Positions 21,013 to 30,200 of a DNA stretch of 35,367 nucleotides are shown here, in pieces. Position numbers and translations under genes: made by a program. Within the stretch, counting starts at the first letter, position 1; every line of letters starts with the position of its first letter. Source of the DNA: Streptomyces sp. ISL-94 (GTDB lineage: Bacteria > Actinomycetota > Actinomycetes > Streptomycetales > Streptomycetaceae); NCBI RefSeq assembly GCF_018614075.1, contig NZ_JAGGOZ010000033.1, positions 38,198 through 73,564 of the forward strand, read 5' to 3'. The notes under the pieces were generated by a model. It did no database searches, was not told the origin of the DNA, and worked only from the letters and a program-made list of their open reading frames with translations.

Positions 21013-22680
21013 ATGAGGCACACGCACACGAGCGACGCCGTGCTGCCCGCGCACCGCACGGGGCCGCCGCAGTCCGTCCACGACCGGCACGCCCGCCACG
21101 CCCCCTGGCCCTACACCCGGCTCGACGTCGCCGCACTGCGCGCCGCCGGACACCGGCCCCACCCCATACGCCAGTTCGTGCTCAAGACACGCAGCCGCTG
21201 CAACCTCGCCTGCACCTACTGCTACGTCTACGAGATGGCGGACCAGAGCTGGCGCGGCCAGCCCGCCGTCATGGCCCCGGCCACCGCGGCCCGCGCCGCC
21301 GAGCGGATCGCCGAACATGCCGCCGCCCACGCCCTGACCCGCGTCGACCTCGTCCTGCACGGCGGCGAACCCCTGCTCACCGCACCCGCCCGGCTGGCCG
21401 AACCCGTCGACGCCGTCCGGGCCGCCGTGGCCGTCGCGGCCCCGCGCACCCGGGTCACCGCCACCGTCCAGACCAACGGCACCCTGCTCACCCGCGGCCG
21501 CCTCGCCGCGCTCGCCGCCGCCGGGATACGCGTCGGCGTCAGCCTCGACGGCGGACTGCCCGCGCACAACTCCCGGCGCGTGGACCACGCCGGGCGCCCC
21601 GGATTCGGCGCCGCCGCCCGCGGCCTGCGGCTCCTGGCCCGGCATCCGGACAGCTACGCAGGCGTCCTCTGCGTCATCGACCTCGACCAGGACCCGGTGG
21701 AGACGTACGAGTCCCTGCTCGCCTTCGCCCCGCCCAGCGTCGGCCTGCTGCTGCCGCTCGCCAACTGGAGCTCCCCGCCGCCCGGCCACCGACCCGGTGC
21801 GACCCCGTACGCCGACTGGCTCCTCGCCGTCTTCGAACGCTGGTGGCACGACGGGGTGCGGCGCACCCGGATCCGGACCTTCGAGGAGATCATCGCCCTG
21901 CTGCTCGGCCTGCCCGCCGCCACCGAGACCCTCGGGCTCGCACCCGCCGCCACCGCCGTCATCGAGACCGACGGCTCCATCGAACAGGCCGACTCGCTCA
22001 AGTCCGCCTACGAGGGCGCGGCCGCCACCGGGATGACCCTCGCCACCCACAGCTTCGACCAGCTCCTCGGCCACCCCGGGCTCGCCGCCCGCCAGCTCGG
22101 GCGGGACGCGCTCGCCGCCGGATGCCGGGCCTGCGAGCTGGTGGAAGTGTGCGGCGGCGGCCACTATCCGCACCGCTACCGCGCCGGCGAGGGCTTCCAC
22201 GGGCCGTCCGTGTACTGCGCAGACCTCCAGCTCCTCATCCGCCACATCGCCGCGGCCCTCGCCACGGCGGCCCGACAGCCGGGCCCGCCCGGCGAGGCCG
22301 CCCTGCCTGCCCCGCCTGCCCCGCCTGCCCCGCCCGTCCCGTCCATCCCGTCCGGCGAGGCGGCCCTGCCCCACCGGTCTCCCGCCGCCCGCCCGGCTGC
22401 GGTCACCGGCGTGGCAGCCCCCACCGGGCTCGCCGTTCCCACCGGTGTGCCCGCGCCCGCCCGACCGGCTGCGGTCACCGGTGTGCCCGCGCCCGCCCGA
22501 CCGGCTGCGGTCACCGGTGTGCCCGCGCCCGCCCGACCGGCTGCGGTCACCGGTGTGCCCGCGCCCGCCCGGCCGGTTGCGGTCACCGGTGTGCCCGCGC
22601 CCGCCCGACCGGCCGCCCCCACCGCCGTGCCCGCCCCCGCGCGCGTGTCCGCCCCCGTCCGGCCGGCGGTCGCCTCGTGA
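21013..22680 (+). CDS. fxsB: Radical SAM/SPASM peptide maturase FxsB (555 aa) with repeat-bearing tail
   Basis: The radical SAM core carries CNLACTYC (Cys63, Cys67, Cys70), which holds the SAM-cleaving 4Fe-4S cluster. LVLHGGEPLL is the GGE SAM-binding motif, and later strands include VQTNGTLL and RVGVSLDGGLP. The SPASM domain has cysteines at 371, 374, 380 and 402 (CRACELVEVCGGGHYPHRYR). Fxs-family enzymes are placed with the three-residue cyclophane formers and are expected to crosslink the FDS core of FxsA. The ATG at 21013 has GGAGGGGGAG upstream. From about residue 420 the tail is Pro/Ala-rich, made of five 12-residue repeats (TGVPAPARPAAV). The stop overlaps the next GTG (GTGA). In some genomes maturase and HExxH domain are one protein, so the tail may be a former linker. 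Confidence 0.9.
   Translation: MRHTHTSDAVLPAHRTGPPQSVHDRHARHAPWPYTRLDVAALRAAGHRPHPIRQFVLKTRSRCNLACTYCYVYEMADQSWRGQPAVMAPATAARAAERIAEHAAAHALTRVDLVLHGGEPLLTAPARLAEPVDAVRAAVAVAAPRTRVTATVQTNGTLLTRGRLAALAAAGIRVGVSLDGGLPAHNSRRVDHAGRPGFGAAARGLRLLARHPDSYAGVLCVIDLDQDPVETYESLLAFAPPSVGLLLPLANWSSPPPGHRPGATPYADWLLAVFERWWHDGVRRTRIRTFEEIIALLLGLPAATETLGLAPAATAVIETDGSIEQADSLKSAYEGAAATGMTLATHSFDQLLGHPGLAARQLGRDALAAGCRACELVEVCGGGHYPHRYRAGEGFHGPSVYCADLQLLIRHIAAALATAARQPGPPGEAALPAPPAPPAPPVPSIPSGEAALPHRSPAARPAAVTGVAAPTGLAVPTGVPAPARPAAVTGVPAPARPAAVTGVPAPARPAAVTGVPAPARPVAVTGVPAPARPAAPTAVPAPARVSAPVRPAVAS
22441..22620 (+). repeat. 36-bp tandem repeat array inside fxsB (five copies)
   Basis: Units begin at 22441, 22477, 22513, 22549 and 22585. 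The first three are identical, the fourth has two changes and the fifth diverges at its end. Being 36 bp long, each unit adds 12 residues without changing the frame. A shorter 9-bp repeat (ctgccccgc type, about 22303-22330) lies just before. Slippage-prone, and not a CRISPR because there are no spacers. Confidence 0.92.
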
Positions 22681-23939
22681 CCGCCGCCGCCCTCGCCGCC
22701 TTCACCGTGCCCTCCCACACCCTGCGGGCCCTCGCCTCCACCGAGCCCTCCGCCGACGGCACCCGACTGGTGCGCGACGTACGCCGCTCCAAGCGCCTGG
22801 TCCTGCTGCGTGCGGTCCTCGACGGCGCCCCCGGCGGCGGCCGGTCCGGCGAGACCGCCGACCACTGGGCCCTGCTGGAGGAGGCCGAACGGCACGACCC
22901 CGGCGCCGTGCGCGACGTACTGCACTACCCGGCGACCGGGGTGTGGGCCGAGGAGACGCTGCGCCGGCTGCACGCCCCGTACGGCCCCCCGCCCGACCTC
23001 GGCCACCTCGGGGCCCTCGCCGTCGCCGCCGCCCTGCGCGCCGGGATCGCCTTCACCCACACCCTGCGGCCCCTGCACGGCCGGCTCGTCCTGCCCACGC
23101 TCGGCCTGCTCCGCCCGGAGCGCCCCGGCCGGCTCGCCGTCACCGAACGCTCCTGGGACCCCCAGGACCCCGCCACCCTGCCCCTGCACACCCTCCCCGG
23201 CGGCGGGACCGCCCTCGACGACCTCGACCCCTACCGGGCACCCTGCCCCGACCGCCCGGCACCCGTACGCCCCGCCCGCCGGCTCACCCCCAAGGGGCAC
23301 AAGCGCTGGGACACCCAGTGGTCCGGCGCGCTCACCCTGCTCCAGCGGTACGACACCGCCCGCGCGGAGGAGACCGTCCAGCTGCTGCGCTCCATCGTGC
23401 CGCTGGCCGGCGGCTCCCGCTCCAGCGGCGCCACCCTGCCCGCGGCCCCCGGCTCCGTCCTGGCCCGCGCCCAGGCCCCGCCCGCACTCGCCGCCACCCT
23501 CGTCCACGAGGTCCAGCACGGCAAACTCACCGCCCTCGCCGACGTCCTGACCCTGCACACCGCCGACCGCACCCCCCGGCACTGGGCCCCCTGGCGCAGC
23601 GATCCGCGCCCGTTGGAGGGACTCCTGCACGGCGCCTACGCCCACCTGGCCCTGGCCGGGTACTGGCAGCGCGCCGCCCTCTACGGGGCCCGGGGCGCCT
23701 GGGCCCAGCACGCCCGGGTCCGGGCCCAGGTGGCGGCCGTCCTGCCCGTCCTGCGCGCGCACGACCGACTGACCCCGGCGGGACGGGAGTTCACCGACGC
23801 CATGGCCGCCGCCGAGCGGGCCATGGACGACCTGCCGCCGCCCGGCGACCAGCACGCCGCCGCCCGAAGGGCAGTCGACCGCGAGCGCCGCGCCTGGTGC
23901 GGGGAACACCCCGAACTCGCGCCGTTCGCGGCGGTCTGA
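22677..23939 (+). CDS. HExxH-motif putative peptide-modifying enzyme of the Fxs locus (420 aa)
   Basis: The family hallmark LAATLVHEVQHGKLTALADV contains His277-Glu-x-x-His281. The N-terminal half carries VRRSKRLVLLRAVLD and helical segments typical of the 'HEXXH motif domain' family that travels with FxsB. Recent annotation treats this family as alpha-ketoglutarate/iron-dependent peptide beta-hydroxylases rather than zinc proteases, so it probably hydroxylates the FxsA core before or after crosslinking. I infer this; the sequence shows only the metal-binding motif. The start is GTG 22677, overlapping the fxsB stop by GTGA, so the two are translationally coupled. FxsT follows after 63 bp. Confidence 0.85.
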   Translation: MTAAALAAFTVPSHTLRALASTEPSADGTRLVRDVRRSKRLVLLRAVLDGAPGGGRSGETADHWALLEEAERHDPGAVRDVLHYPATGVWAEETLRRLHAPYGPPPDLGHLGALAVAAALRAGIAFTHTLRPLHGRLVLPTLGLLRPERPGRLAVTERSWDPQDPATLPLHTLPGGGTALDDLDPYRAPCPDRPAPVRPARRLTPKGHKRWDTQWSGALTLLQRYDTARAEETVQLLRSIVPLAGGSRSSGATLPAAPGSVLARAQAPPALAATLVHEVQHGKLTALADVLTLHTADRTPRHWAPWRSDPRPLEGLLHGAYAHLALAGYWQRAALYGARGAWAQHARVRAQVAAVLPVLRAHDRLTPAGREFTDAMAAAERAMDDLPPPGDQHAAARRAVDRERRAWCGEHPELAPFAAV

Positions 23940-24002
23940 CGGGCCGTCCGCTGCGGTACCTTTCAAACCCGTCCACCGTCCGGATTACAGGGAGACGGCT
24001 GC

Positions 24003-27000
24003 ATGACCACCGGTAGTCGGCAGGACCGCGACGGCGCCGCCCACCCGCAGCGCTTCGTCATCAGCTTCGCGGGGTTCAACCGCCCCTGGGCCGTGTGGAT
24101 CGCCCACCGGCTGGAGGAGCACGGCCACCGCGTCTCACTCCAGCGCTGGGATCCGCAGAACAGTCCCGGCCTCGCCCCGGCACTCGACGACCTCGCCCGT
24201 TCCGGCAGCCGGGTCCTGCTCATCCTCAGCGAGCGCTACTTCTCCGCCGGCACCCATGGCGACAGGCAAGAGGAGGAGTGGAACACCGCCCTGCGCACGG
24301 TCACCGACCGCCACCCCGACCGGTACGCCGCGGTCTGCCTCACCGACGCCCCGCTGCCCAGCGCCGTCGCGGTCCTGGAGAAGGCCGACCTGTGGGGCCT
24401 CGACGCCTACGAGGCGGAGTACCGCGTGCTGCGCCGCCTGGAGCTGTCCACCGACCGGATCGGCACCGATTCCGGCCGCCGCGGCCCCCGCTTCCCCAAC
24501 GACCCGCCCGAGATCTGGGGCCGGGTCCCGCGCCGCAACCCCCGCTTCACCGGCCGCAACGACGTCATCGGCACCCTGCGCGCGGCACTGGCCGAGGCCC
24601 CGCCCGGCGCCTCCACCGTCACCCTGCTGGGGCTCTCGGGCGTCGGCAAGACCCAGGTCGCCACCGAGTACGCCTACCGCTTCGCCTCCGAGTACGACGT
24701 CGTGTGGTGGGTCCCCGCCGAGGACCGGCCCACCCTGCGCGAACGCCTCGCCGACCTGGCCCCCGCCCTCGGGCTGCCGCTCGGCGCCGGCAGCTACGGC
24801 GAGCAGATCCGGGCCGTCCTGGAAGCGCTGCGGCGCGGATCCCCGTACAACCGCTGGCTGCTGGTCTTCGACGGCTGCGACAACCCCGACGACCTCACCG
24901 ACCTGCTGCCCTCCGGCGCCGGCGACGTCATCATCACCTCCCGCAACCGCGAATGGGCCTCCCGGCACACCAGCCTCGTCGAAGTCCCCCTCTACGCCCG
25001 GCCCGAGTCCATCACCTTCATCCGCCGCCGGGCCCTGCGGCTCACCGCCGAGGAGGCCGACCAGCTCGCCGAGGCCCTGGAGGACTACCCGCTCGCCCTC
25101 GACCAGACCGCCGGGTGGCTCGCCGACTCCCCGCTGACGGTCGGCGACTACCTGGCGCTGCTCCAGCGCCGGCTGGACTCCCGTCAGGCCGTCACCGTCT
25201 CCGACGACTACCCGCTGCCCTTCCCGACCGCCCTGGCCATACTGCTCAACAACGTCCGGGAGAACTTCCCCGACGCCCTCGCCCTGCTGCGGCTGTTCGT
25301 CTTCTTCGCGCCCGGCCCGGTGCCGCTGCGGCTGCTGCGCGAATTCCCCGCCGACGACGTGCCCGAACAGCTCGCCGGACTGATCAACGACCAGATCCGG
25401 TGGAACGCCGCACTCAACAAGCTCGTCCAGTTCTCCGTCGTCCGCCTGGAGTACTCCGACCTGCCCGTGGAGGAAGGCGGCGGCGGGCTGGAGACCGTAC
25501 AGCTGCACCGCATGGTCCACGGCATCGTCCGCGAGGACCTCTCCGAGGACGAGGCCGAACCGCTCGCCCGCGCCGTCCGCCAGGTCCTCGCCGCCGCCGA
25601 CCCCGGCCGGCCCTCCGACTCCCGGCTGTGGCCCCGGTACGCGGAACTCATCCCGCACCTCACCCCCTCCGGGGTGCTGACCAGCGGCAACCCGCGGATC
25701 CAGACCTTCCTGCTGCACTGCCTGCGCTACCTGATCCTCGCCGGGGAGTACCGCACCTGCCTGCGCCTCAGCGAGGAGACCGACCAGATCTGGCGGGCCA
25801 TGCTCGGCGAGGACCACCCCAAGGTCCGCGAGCTCAGCTACCAGTACGGCGGAGCCCTGCGCAACCTCGGCTTCTTCCGCCGCGCCGAAACCCTCACCCG
25901 GGCCCGCGCCGACCAGCTCATGCAGGAGCGGGGCGCGCGCGACCTGGAGACCCTGCGCGCGACCAGCTCGTACGGCGGCGTCCTGCTGTGCATCGCCCGG
26001 TTCGAGCAGGCGAAGGAGATCTTCGAACACGGCCTGGCCACCTACCGCGAGCTGCTCGGCGAGGACGACTCCACCACCCTCGCCGCCCAGAACAACCTGG
26101 CCGCCACCTACCGCCTCCTCGGCCGCTACCAGGACTCCTACGACCTCGACCTGGACACCCTGCGCCGCCGCGAACGGGTCCTGCGCGCCCAGCACATCTC
26201 CACCCTGTCCTCGGGCATCGCCTGCGCGATGGGCCTGCGGCTGATGGGGCGCTACCGGGAGGCCCAGACCCGGCAGGAGCAGGGCGTCAAGCTCAACACC
26301 CAGGTCCTCGGCCCCAGCCACCCCCAGACCCTGCGCGCCGAGCACAACCTCGGGCTGTGCCTGCGCCGCTCCGGGGACATCCCCGGCGCGGGGCTGCGGC
26401 TGCGGACCGTCTGGGAGCGCGCGACGAGGGTCTTCGGCGTCGACTACCCGTGGACGCTGATGGTGGCCTCCGACTACGCCACCTACCTCAGGGAGTACGG
26501 AGACCTCAGCGAGGCCCGCCGGATCTCCGAGGACGTGGTCCGCGGCTACCAGTCGCAGCTCGGCCTCGCCCACCCGTACAGCATCGGCACGGTCGGCAAC
26601 CTCGGCCTGGTCCTCCGCGCCCAGGGCGAGCGCGTGGAGGCGCTGAACCTGGCCGAGCAGGCGCTCGTCGGCATGCGCGGCGCCCTCGGCGACCGCCACC
26701 CCTGGACACTGGGCTGCGCCCTCAACGCCACCGGGCACCGCAACATCACCGGCCGCCTGGAGGACGCGCTGGACCTGAGCCGGTCGACGCTGCGCGCGGC
26801 CGAACAAGTGCTGGGCCCCGACCACCCGATGACACTGAGCGCGCAGATCGCGTTGGCCGCGGACCTCCGGTCGGTACGGGAGGACGCGGAGGCCGCGAAG
26901 CACGAGGACGCGGGCATCAAGGCCCTCACCCGCAGCCTGGGCCCTCAGCACGTCCACACGGTCTCCGCCAAACAACGCACCCGCCCGTACTGGGACTTCG

Positions 27001-27014
27001 AACCCCAGCCATAG
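24003..27014 (+). CDS. fxsT: FxsT: TIR-NB-ARC-TPR STAND protein of the Fxs system (1003 aa)
   Basis: The N-terminal TIR-like domain (about 15-145) has RFVISFAGFNRPWAVWIAHR, SLQRWD and VLLILSERYFSAG followed by an acidic EEEW motif where TIR NADases carry the catalytic Glu. The NB-ARC ATPase follows the linker RNPRFTGRNDVIGTL, with Walker A GLSGVGKT (210-217), Walker B WLLVFDGCDNPDD (about 285-297) and VIITSRNREW (sensor). A winged helix leads to at least eight TPRs (about 590-960) of the kinesin-light-chain type (for example LGEDDSTTLAAQNNLAATYR). This layout matches STAND sensors whose TPRs bind a trigger and whose TIR is the output. ATG 24003 has GGGAGA upstream. It is the last gene of the block, followed by a palindromic repeat. 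Confidence 0.88.
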   Translation: MTTGSRQDRDGAAHPQRFVISFAGFNRPWAVWIAHRLEEHGHRVSLQRWDPQNSPGLAPALDDLARSGSRVLLILSERYFSAGTHGDRQEEEWNTALRTVTDRHPDRYAAVCLTDAPLPSAVAVLEKADLWGLDAYEAEYRVLRRLELSTDRIGTDSGRRGPRFPNDPPEIWGRVPRRNPRFTGRNDVIGTLRAALAEAPPGASTVTLLGLSGVGKTQVATEYAYRFASEYDVVWWVPAEDRPTLRERLADLAPALGLPLGAGSYGEQIRAVLEALRRGSPYNRWLLVFDGCDNPDDLTDLLPSGAGDVIITSRNREWASRHTSLVEVPLYARPESITFIRRRALRLTAEEADQLAEALEDYPLALDQTAGWLADSPLTVGDYLALLQRRLDSRQAVTVSDDYPLPFPTALAILLNNVRENFPDALALLRLFVFFAPGPVPLRLLREFPADDVPEQLAGLINDQIRWNAALNKLVQFSVVRLEYSDLPVEEGGGGLETVQLHRMVHGIVREDLSEDEAEPLARAVRQVLAAADPGRPSDSRLWPRYAELIPHLTPSGVLTSGNPRIQTFLLHCLRYLILAGEYRTCLRLSEETDQIWRAMLGEDHPKVRELSYQYGGALRNLGFFRRAETLTRARADQLMQERGARDLETLRATSSYGGVLLCIARFEQAKEIFEHGLATYRELLGEDDSTTLAAQNNLAATYRLLGRYQDSYDLDLDTLRRRERVLRAQHISTLSSGIACAMGLRLMGRYREAQTRQEQGVKLNTQVLGPSHPQTLRAEHNLGLCLRRSGDIPGAGLRLRTVWERATRVFGVDYPWTLMVASDYATYLREYGDLSEARRISEDVVRGYQSQLGLAHPYSIGTVGNLGLVLRAQGERVEALNLAEQALVGMRGALGDRHPWTLGCALNATGHRNITGRLEDALDLSRSTLRAAEQVLGPDHPMTLSAQIALAADLRSVREDAEAAKHEDAGIKALTRSLGPQHVHTVSAKQRTRPYWDFEPQP

Positions 27015-27017
27015 TCG

Positions 27018-27149
27018 GCCTCGCCGGCGTTTGAGTGGGGGTCCCCCCGGACGAAGTCCGGGGGAGGGTCCGGGCAGAGCCCGGTGCCCGGCGGAGCCGG
27101 GTTTCCTGGGGCTCCGCCCCAGACCCCGCGCCTCAAACGCCGGCGAGGC
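27018..27149. repeat. Streptomyces-type dispersed palindromic intergenic repeat
   Basis: The perfect 18-bp outer arms (GCCTCGCCGGCGTTTGAG, 27018-27035, with 27132-27149) enclose several nested hairpins: CCCCCGGAC-gaa-GTCCGGGGG (27044-27064), CCGG/GG-rich stems around 27068-27100, and TGGGGC-tcc-GCCCCA (27107-27121). This multi-hairpin sequence with 'cctcaaacgccggcgaggc' ends is a common non-coding repeat of streptomycete chromosomes. It begins 4 nt past the fxsT stop and can act as its terminator. Confidence 0.8.
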
Positions 27150-27158
27150 TGAAATGCC

Positions 27159-27194
27159 GGAAGGCCCGGCTCCGAGAGGGGAGCCGGGCCTTCC
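27159..27194 (-). terminator. Intrinsic terminator of kgd
   Basis: A perfect 15-bp stem (27159-27173 with 27180-27194, arm GGAAGGCCCGGCTCC) with a 6-nt loop, 23 nt past the stop codon of kgd on the minus strand. Confidence 0.85.
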
Positions 27195-27216
27195 GTACTG
27201 CTGAGCCGCGCAGCGA

Positions 27217-30200
27217 CTACGCCTCGAAGACCTCGTTCAGCAGGAGCTGCTGCTCCGCCTGGTGGCGCTTTGCCGAGCCGACCGCCGGGGACGAGCCGTG
27301 CGGGCGGGAGATGCGGCGCAGGCGCTCGCCGGCCGGGACGTCCGCGCCGACCGCCAGGTCGAGGTGGTCGATCAGGTTCAGCGCGATGAACGGCCACGCA
27401 CCCTGGTTCGCCGGCTCTTCCTGGGCCCAGATGTACTTCGCCGCGTTCGGGAACTTGGCGATCTCCGCCTGGAGTTCCGCACCCGGGAGGGGGTAGAGGC
27501 GCTCGATGCGGATGATGGCGGTGTCGGTGATGCCGCGCTTCTCGCGCTCGGCCTCCAGGTCGTAGTAGACCTTGCCCGCGCAGAAGACGACCTTGCGGAC
27601 CGCGTTCGGGTCACCCGCTCCGGAGGAGATGCGCGTGTCGCCGATGACCGGGCGGAACGCGCCGTTCGTGAACTCCTCCGCCTTCGACGCCGCCGCCTTC
27701 AGACGCAGCATCGACTTCGGGGTGAAGACGATCAGCGGCTTGTGGTGCGGGTTGTGGACCTGCCAGCGCAGCAGGTGGAAGTAGTTCGACGGCAGGGTCG
27801 GCATGGCCACCGTCATGTTGTCCTGCGCGCACATCTGGAGGAAGCGCTCGGGACGCGCGGACGAGTGGTCCGGGCCCTGGCCCTCGTAGCCGTGCGGCAG
27901 GAGCAGCGTGACGCCGGAGGTCTGGCCCCACTTCTGCTCGGCCGAGGAGATGAACTCGTCGACGACGGTCTGCGCGCCGTTGACGAAGTCACCGAACTGG
28001 GCCTCCCAGAGGACCAGCGCGTCCGGGCGGGCCAGCGAGTAGCCGTACTCGAAGCCCATGGCCGCGTACTCGGAGAGCAGCGAGTCGTAGACGTTGTAGC
28101 GCGCCTGGTCGTCCGACAGGTAGAGGAGCGGGGTGTAGTCCTCGCCCGTCTCCCGGTCGATGAGGACCGCGTGGCGCTGGCCGAACGTGCCGCGGCGGGA
28201 GTCCTGGCCGGACAGCCGGACCGGGGTGCCCTCCATCAGCAGCGAGCCGAAGGCCAGGGTCTCGCCCATGCCCCAGTCGATGGTGCCCTCGTCGATCATC
28301 GCCGCGCGGCGCTGCAGCTGCGGCAGCAGGCGCGGGTGGACGGTGACGCCCTCGGGGACGTTGACCTGGGACTCGGCGATGCGCTTGACGACGTCCTGGG
28401 AGATGGCGGTGTTCACGGCGACCGGGAACTCCTGCGCGGTCTGCGCGGGCGTCACCGGGGCGCCGGCGGCCGGAGCCGCCGCGGCCTCGCGGACCTCCGC
28501 GAAGACCTTCTCCAGCTGGCCCTGGAAGTCCTGGAGCGCCTGCTCGGCCTCTTCCAGCGTGATGTCGCCGCGACCGATGAGGGACTCGGTGTACAGCTTG
28601 CGCACCGAGCGCTTCTTGTCGATCAGGTCGTACATCAGCGGCTGCGTGAAGGCCGGGTTGTCGGACTCGTTGTGTCCGCGGCGGCGGTAGCAGATGAGGT
28701 CGATGACCACGTCCTTGTTGAACGCCTGGCGGAACTCGAAGGCGAGCCGCGCGATGCGGACCACGGCCTCCGGGTCGTCGCCGTTCACGTGGAAGATCGG
28801 CGCCTCGATCATGCGGGCCACGTCGGTCGCGTACATCGAGGAGCGCGAGGACTCCGGGGCGGCGGTGAAGCCGACCTGGTTGTTGATGACCACGTGCACG
28901 GTGCCGCCGGTGCGGTAGCCGCGCAGCTGCGACATGTTCAGCGTCTCGGCGACGACACCCTGGCCGGCGAAGGCCGCGTCGCCGTGCAGGGCCAGCGGCA
29001 GGACGGTGAAGTCCGTGCCGCCCTTGTTGATGACGTCCTGCTTGGCGCGGGCGACACCCTCCAGGACCGGGTCGACCGCCTCCAGGTGCGAGGGGTTCGC
29101 GACGAGCGAGACCTTGATCTGCTCGCCGTCCAGGCCGGTGAAGGTGCCCTCGGCGCCCAGGTGGTACTTGACGTCGCCGGAGCCGTGCATCGACTTCGGG
29201 TCGAGGTTGCCCTCGAACTCGCGGAAGATCTGCGCGTACGACTTGCCGACGATGTTCGCCAGGACGTTCAGGCGGCCGCGGTGGGCCATGCCGATGACGA
29301 CCTCTTCGAGGCGGGCCTCGGCGGCCGAGTCGATGACGGCGTCGAGCAGCGGGATGACGGACTCGCCGCCCTCCAGGGAGAAGCGCTTCTGGCCGACGTA
29401 CTTCGTCTGCAGGAAGGTCTCGAAGGCCTCCGCCGCGTTCAGCCGGCGCAGGATGCGCAGCTGCTCCTCGCGCTCCGGCTTGGAGTGCGGGCGCTCGATG
29501 CGGTCCTGGATCCAGCGGCGCTGCTTCGGGTCCTGGATGTGCATGAACTCGACGCCGGTGGTGCGGCAGTACGAGTCGCGCAGCACGCCGAGGATGTCGC
29601 GCAGCTTCATCATCGACTTGCCGGAGAAGCCGCCGACCGCGAACTCGCGCTCCAGGTCCCACAGGGTGAGGCCGTGCTCGGTGATGTCGAGGTCGGGGTG
29701 CTTGCGCTGCTTGTACTCCAGCGGGTCGGTGTCGGCCATGACGTGGCCGCGGACCCGGTAGGAGTGGATCAGCTCGAAGACGCGGGCGGCCTTGGTGACG
29801 TCGTCGTCGTGCGAGGCGTCGATGTCGCGGTTCCAGCGGACCGGCTCGTACGGGATGCGCAGCGACTCGAAGACGGCGTCGTAGAAGCCGTTCTCGCCGA
29901 GCAGCAGGTTCGCGACGATGCGCAGGAACTCGCCGGAGGCCGCGCCCTGGATGACCCGGTGGTCGTAGGTCGAGGTCAGGGTCATGACCTTGGAGATGCC
30001 CAGCTTGTTCAGGGTGTCCTGCGAGGTGCCCTGGAACTCGGCGGGGTAGTCCATGGAGCCGACGCCCATGATGACCGACTGTCCGGGCATCAGGCGGGGC
30101 ACGGAGTGCACGGTGCCCAGGCCGCCGGGGTTGGTCAGCGAGACGGTGACGCCGGTGAAGTCGTCCATCGTCAGCTTGCCGACGCGGGCGCGGCGGACGA

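Noticed and set aside
20642..21016. Alternative small plus-strand frame overlapping fxsA
   Set aside because: It is Arg-rich with no recognisable motif. The fxsA frame has the family leader and C-terminal FxS core.
17688..21059. Very long open frame (1123 codons) on the minus strand opposite the vWA gene and fxsA
   Set aside because: It spans several well-supported plus-strand genes, has no ribosome site, and its translation is Gly/Arg/Pro-rich with no motif. This is the usual antisense shadow in high-GC DNA.
22441..22620. Regular 36-bp repeats resembling a CRISPR array
   Set aside because: The repeats are directly tandem without spacers, lie inside the coding frame of fxsB and encode 12-residue units. 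No cas genes.
24135..26975. 946-codon minus-strand open frame opposite fxsT
   Set aside because: Same antisense shadow effect. The plus strand has clear TIR, P-loop and TPR motifs.
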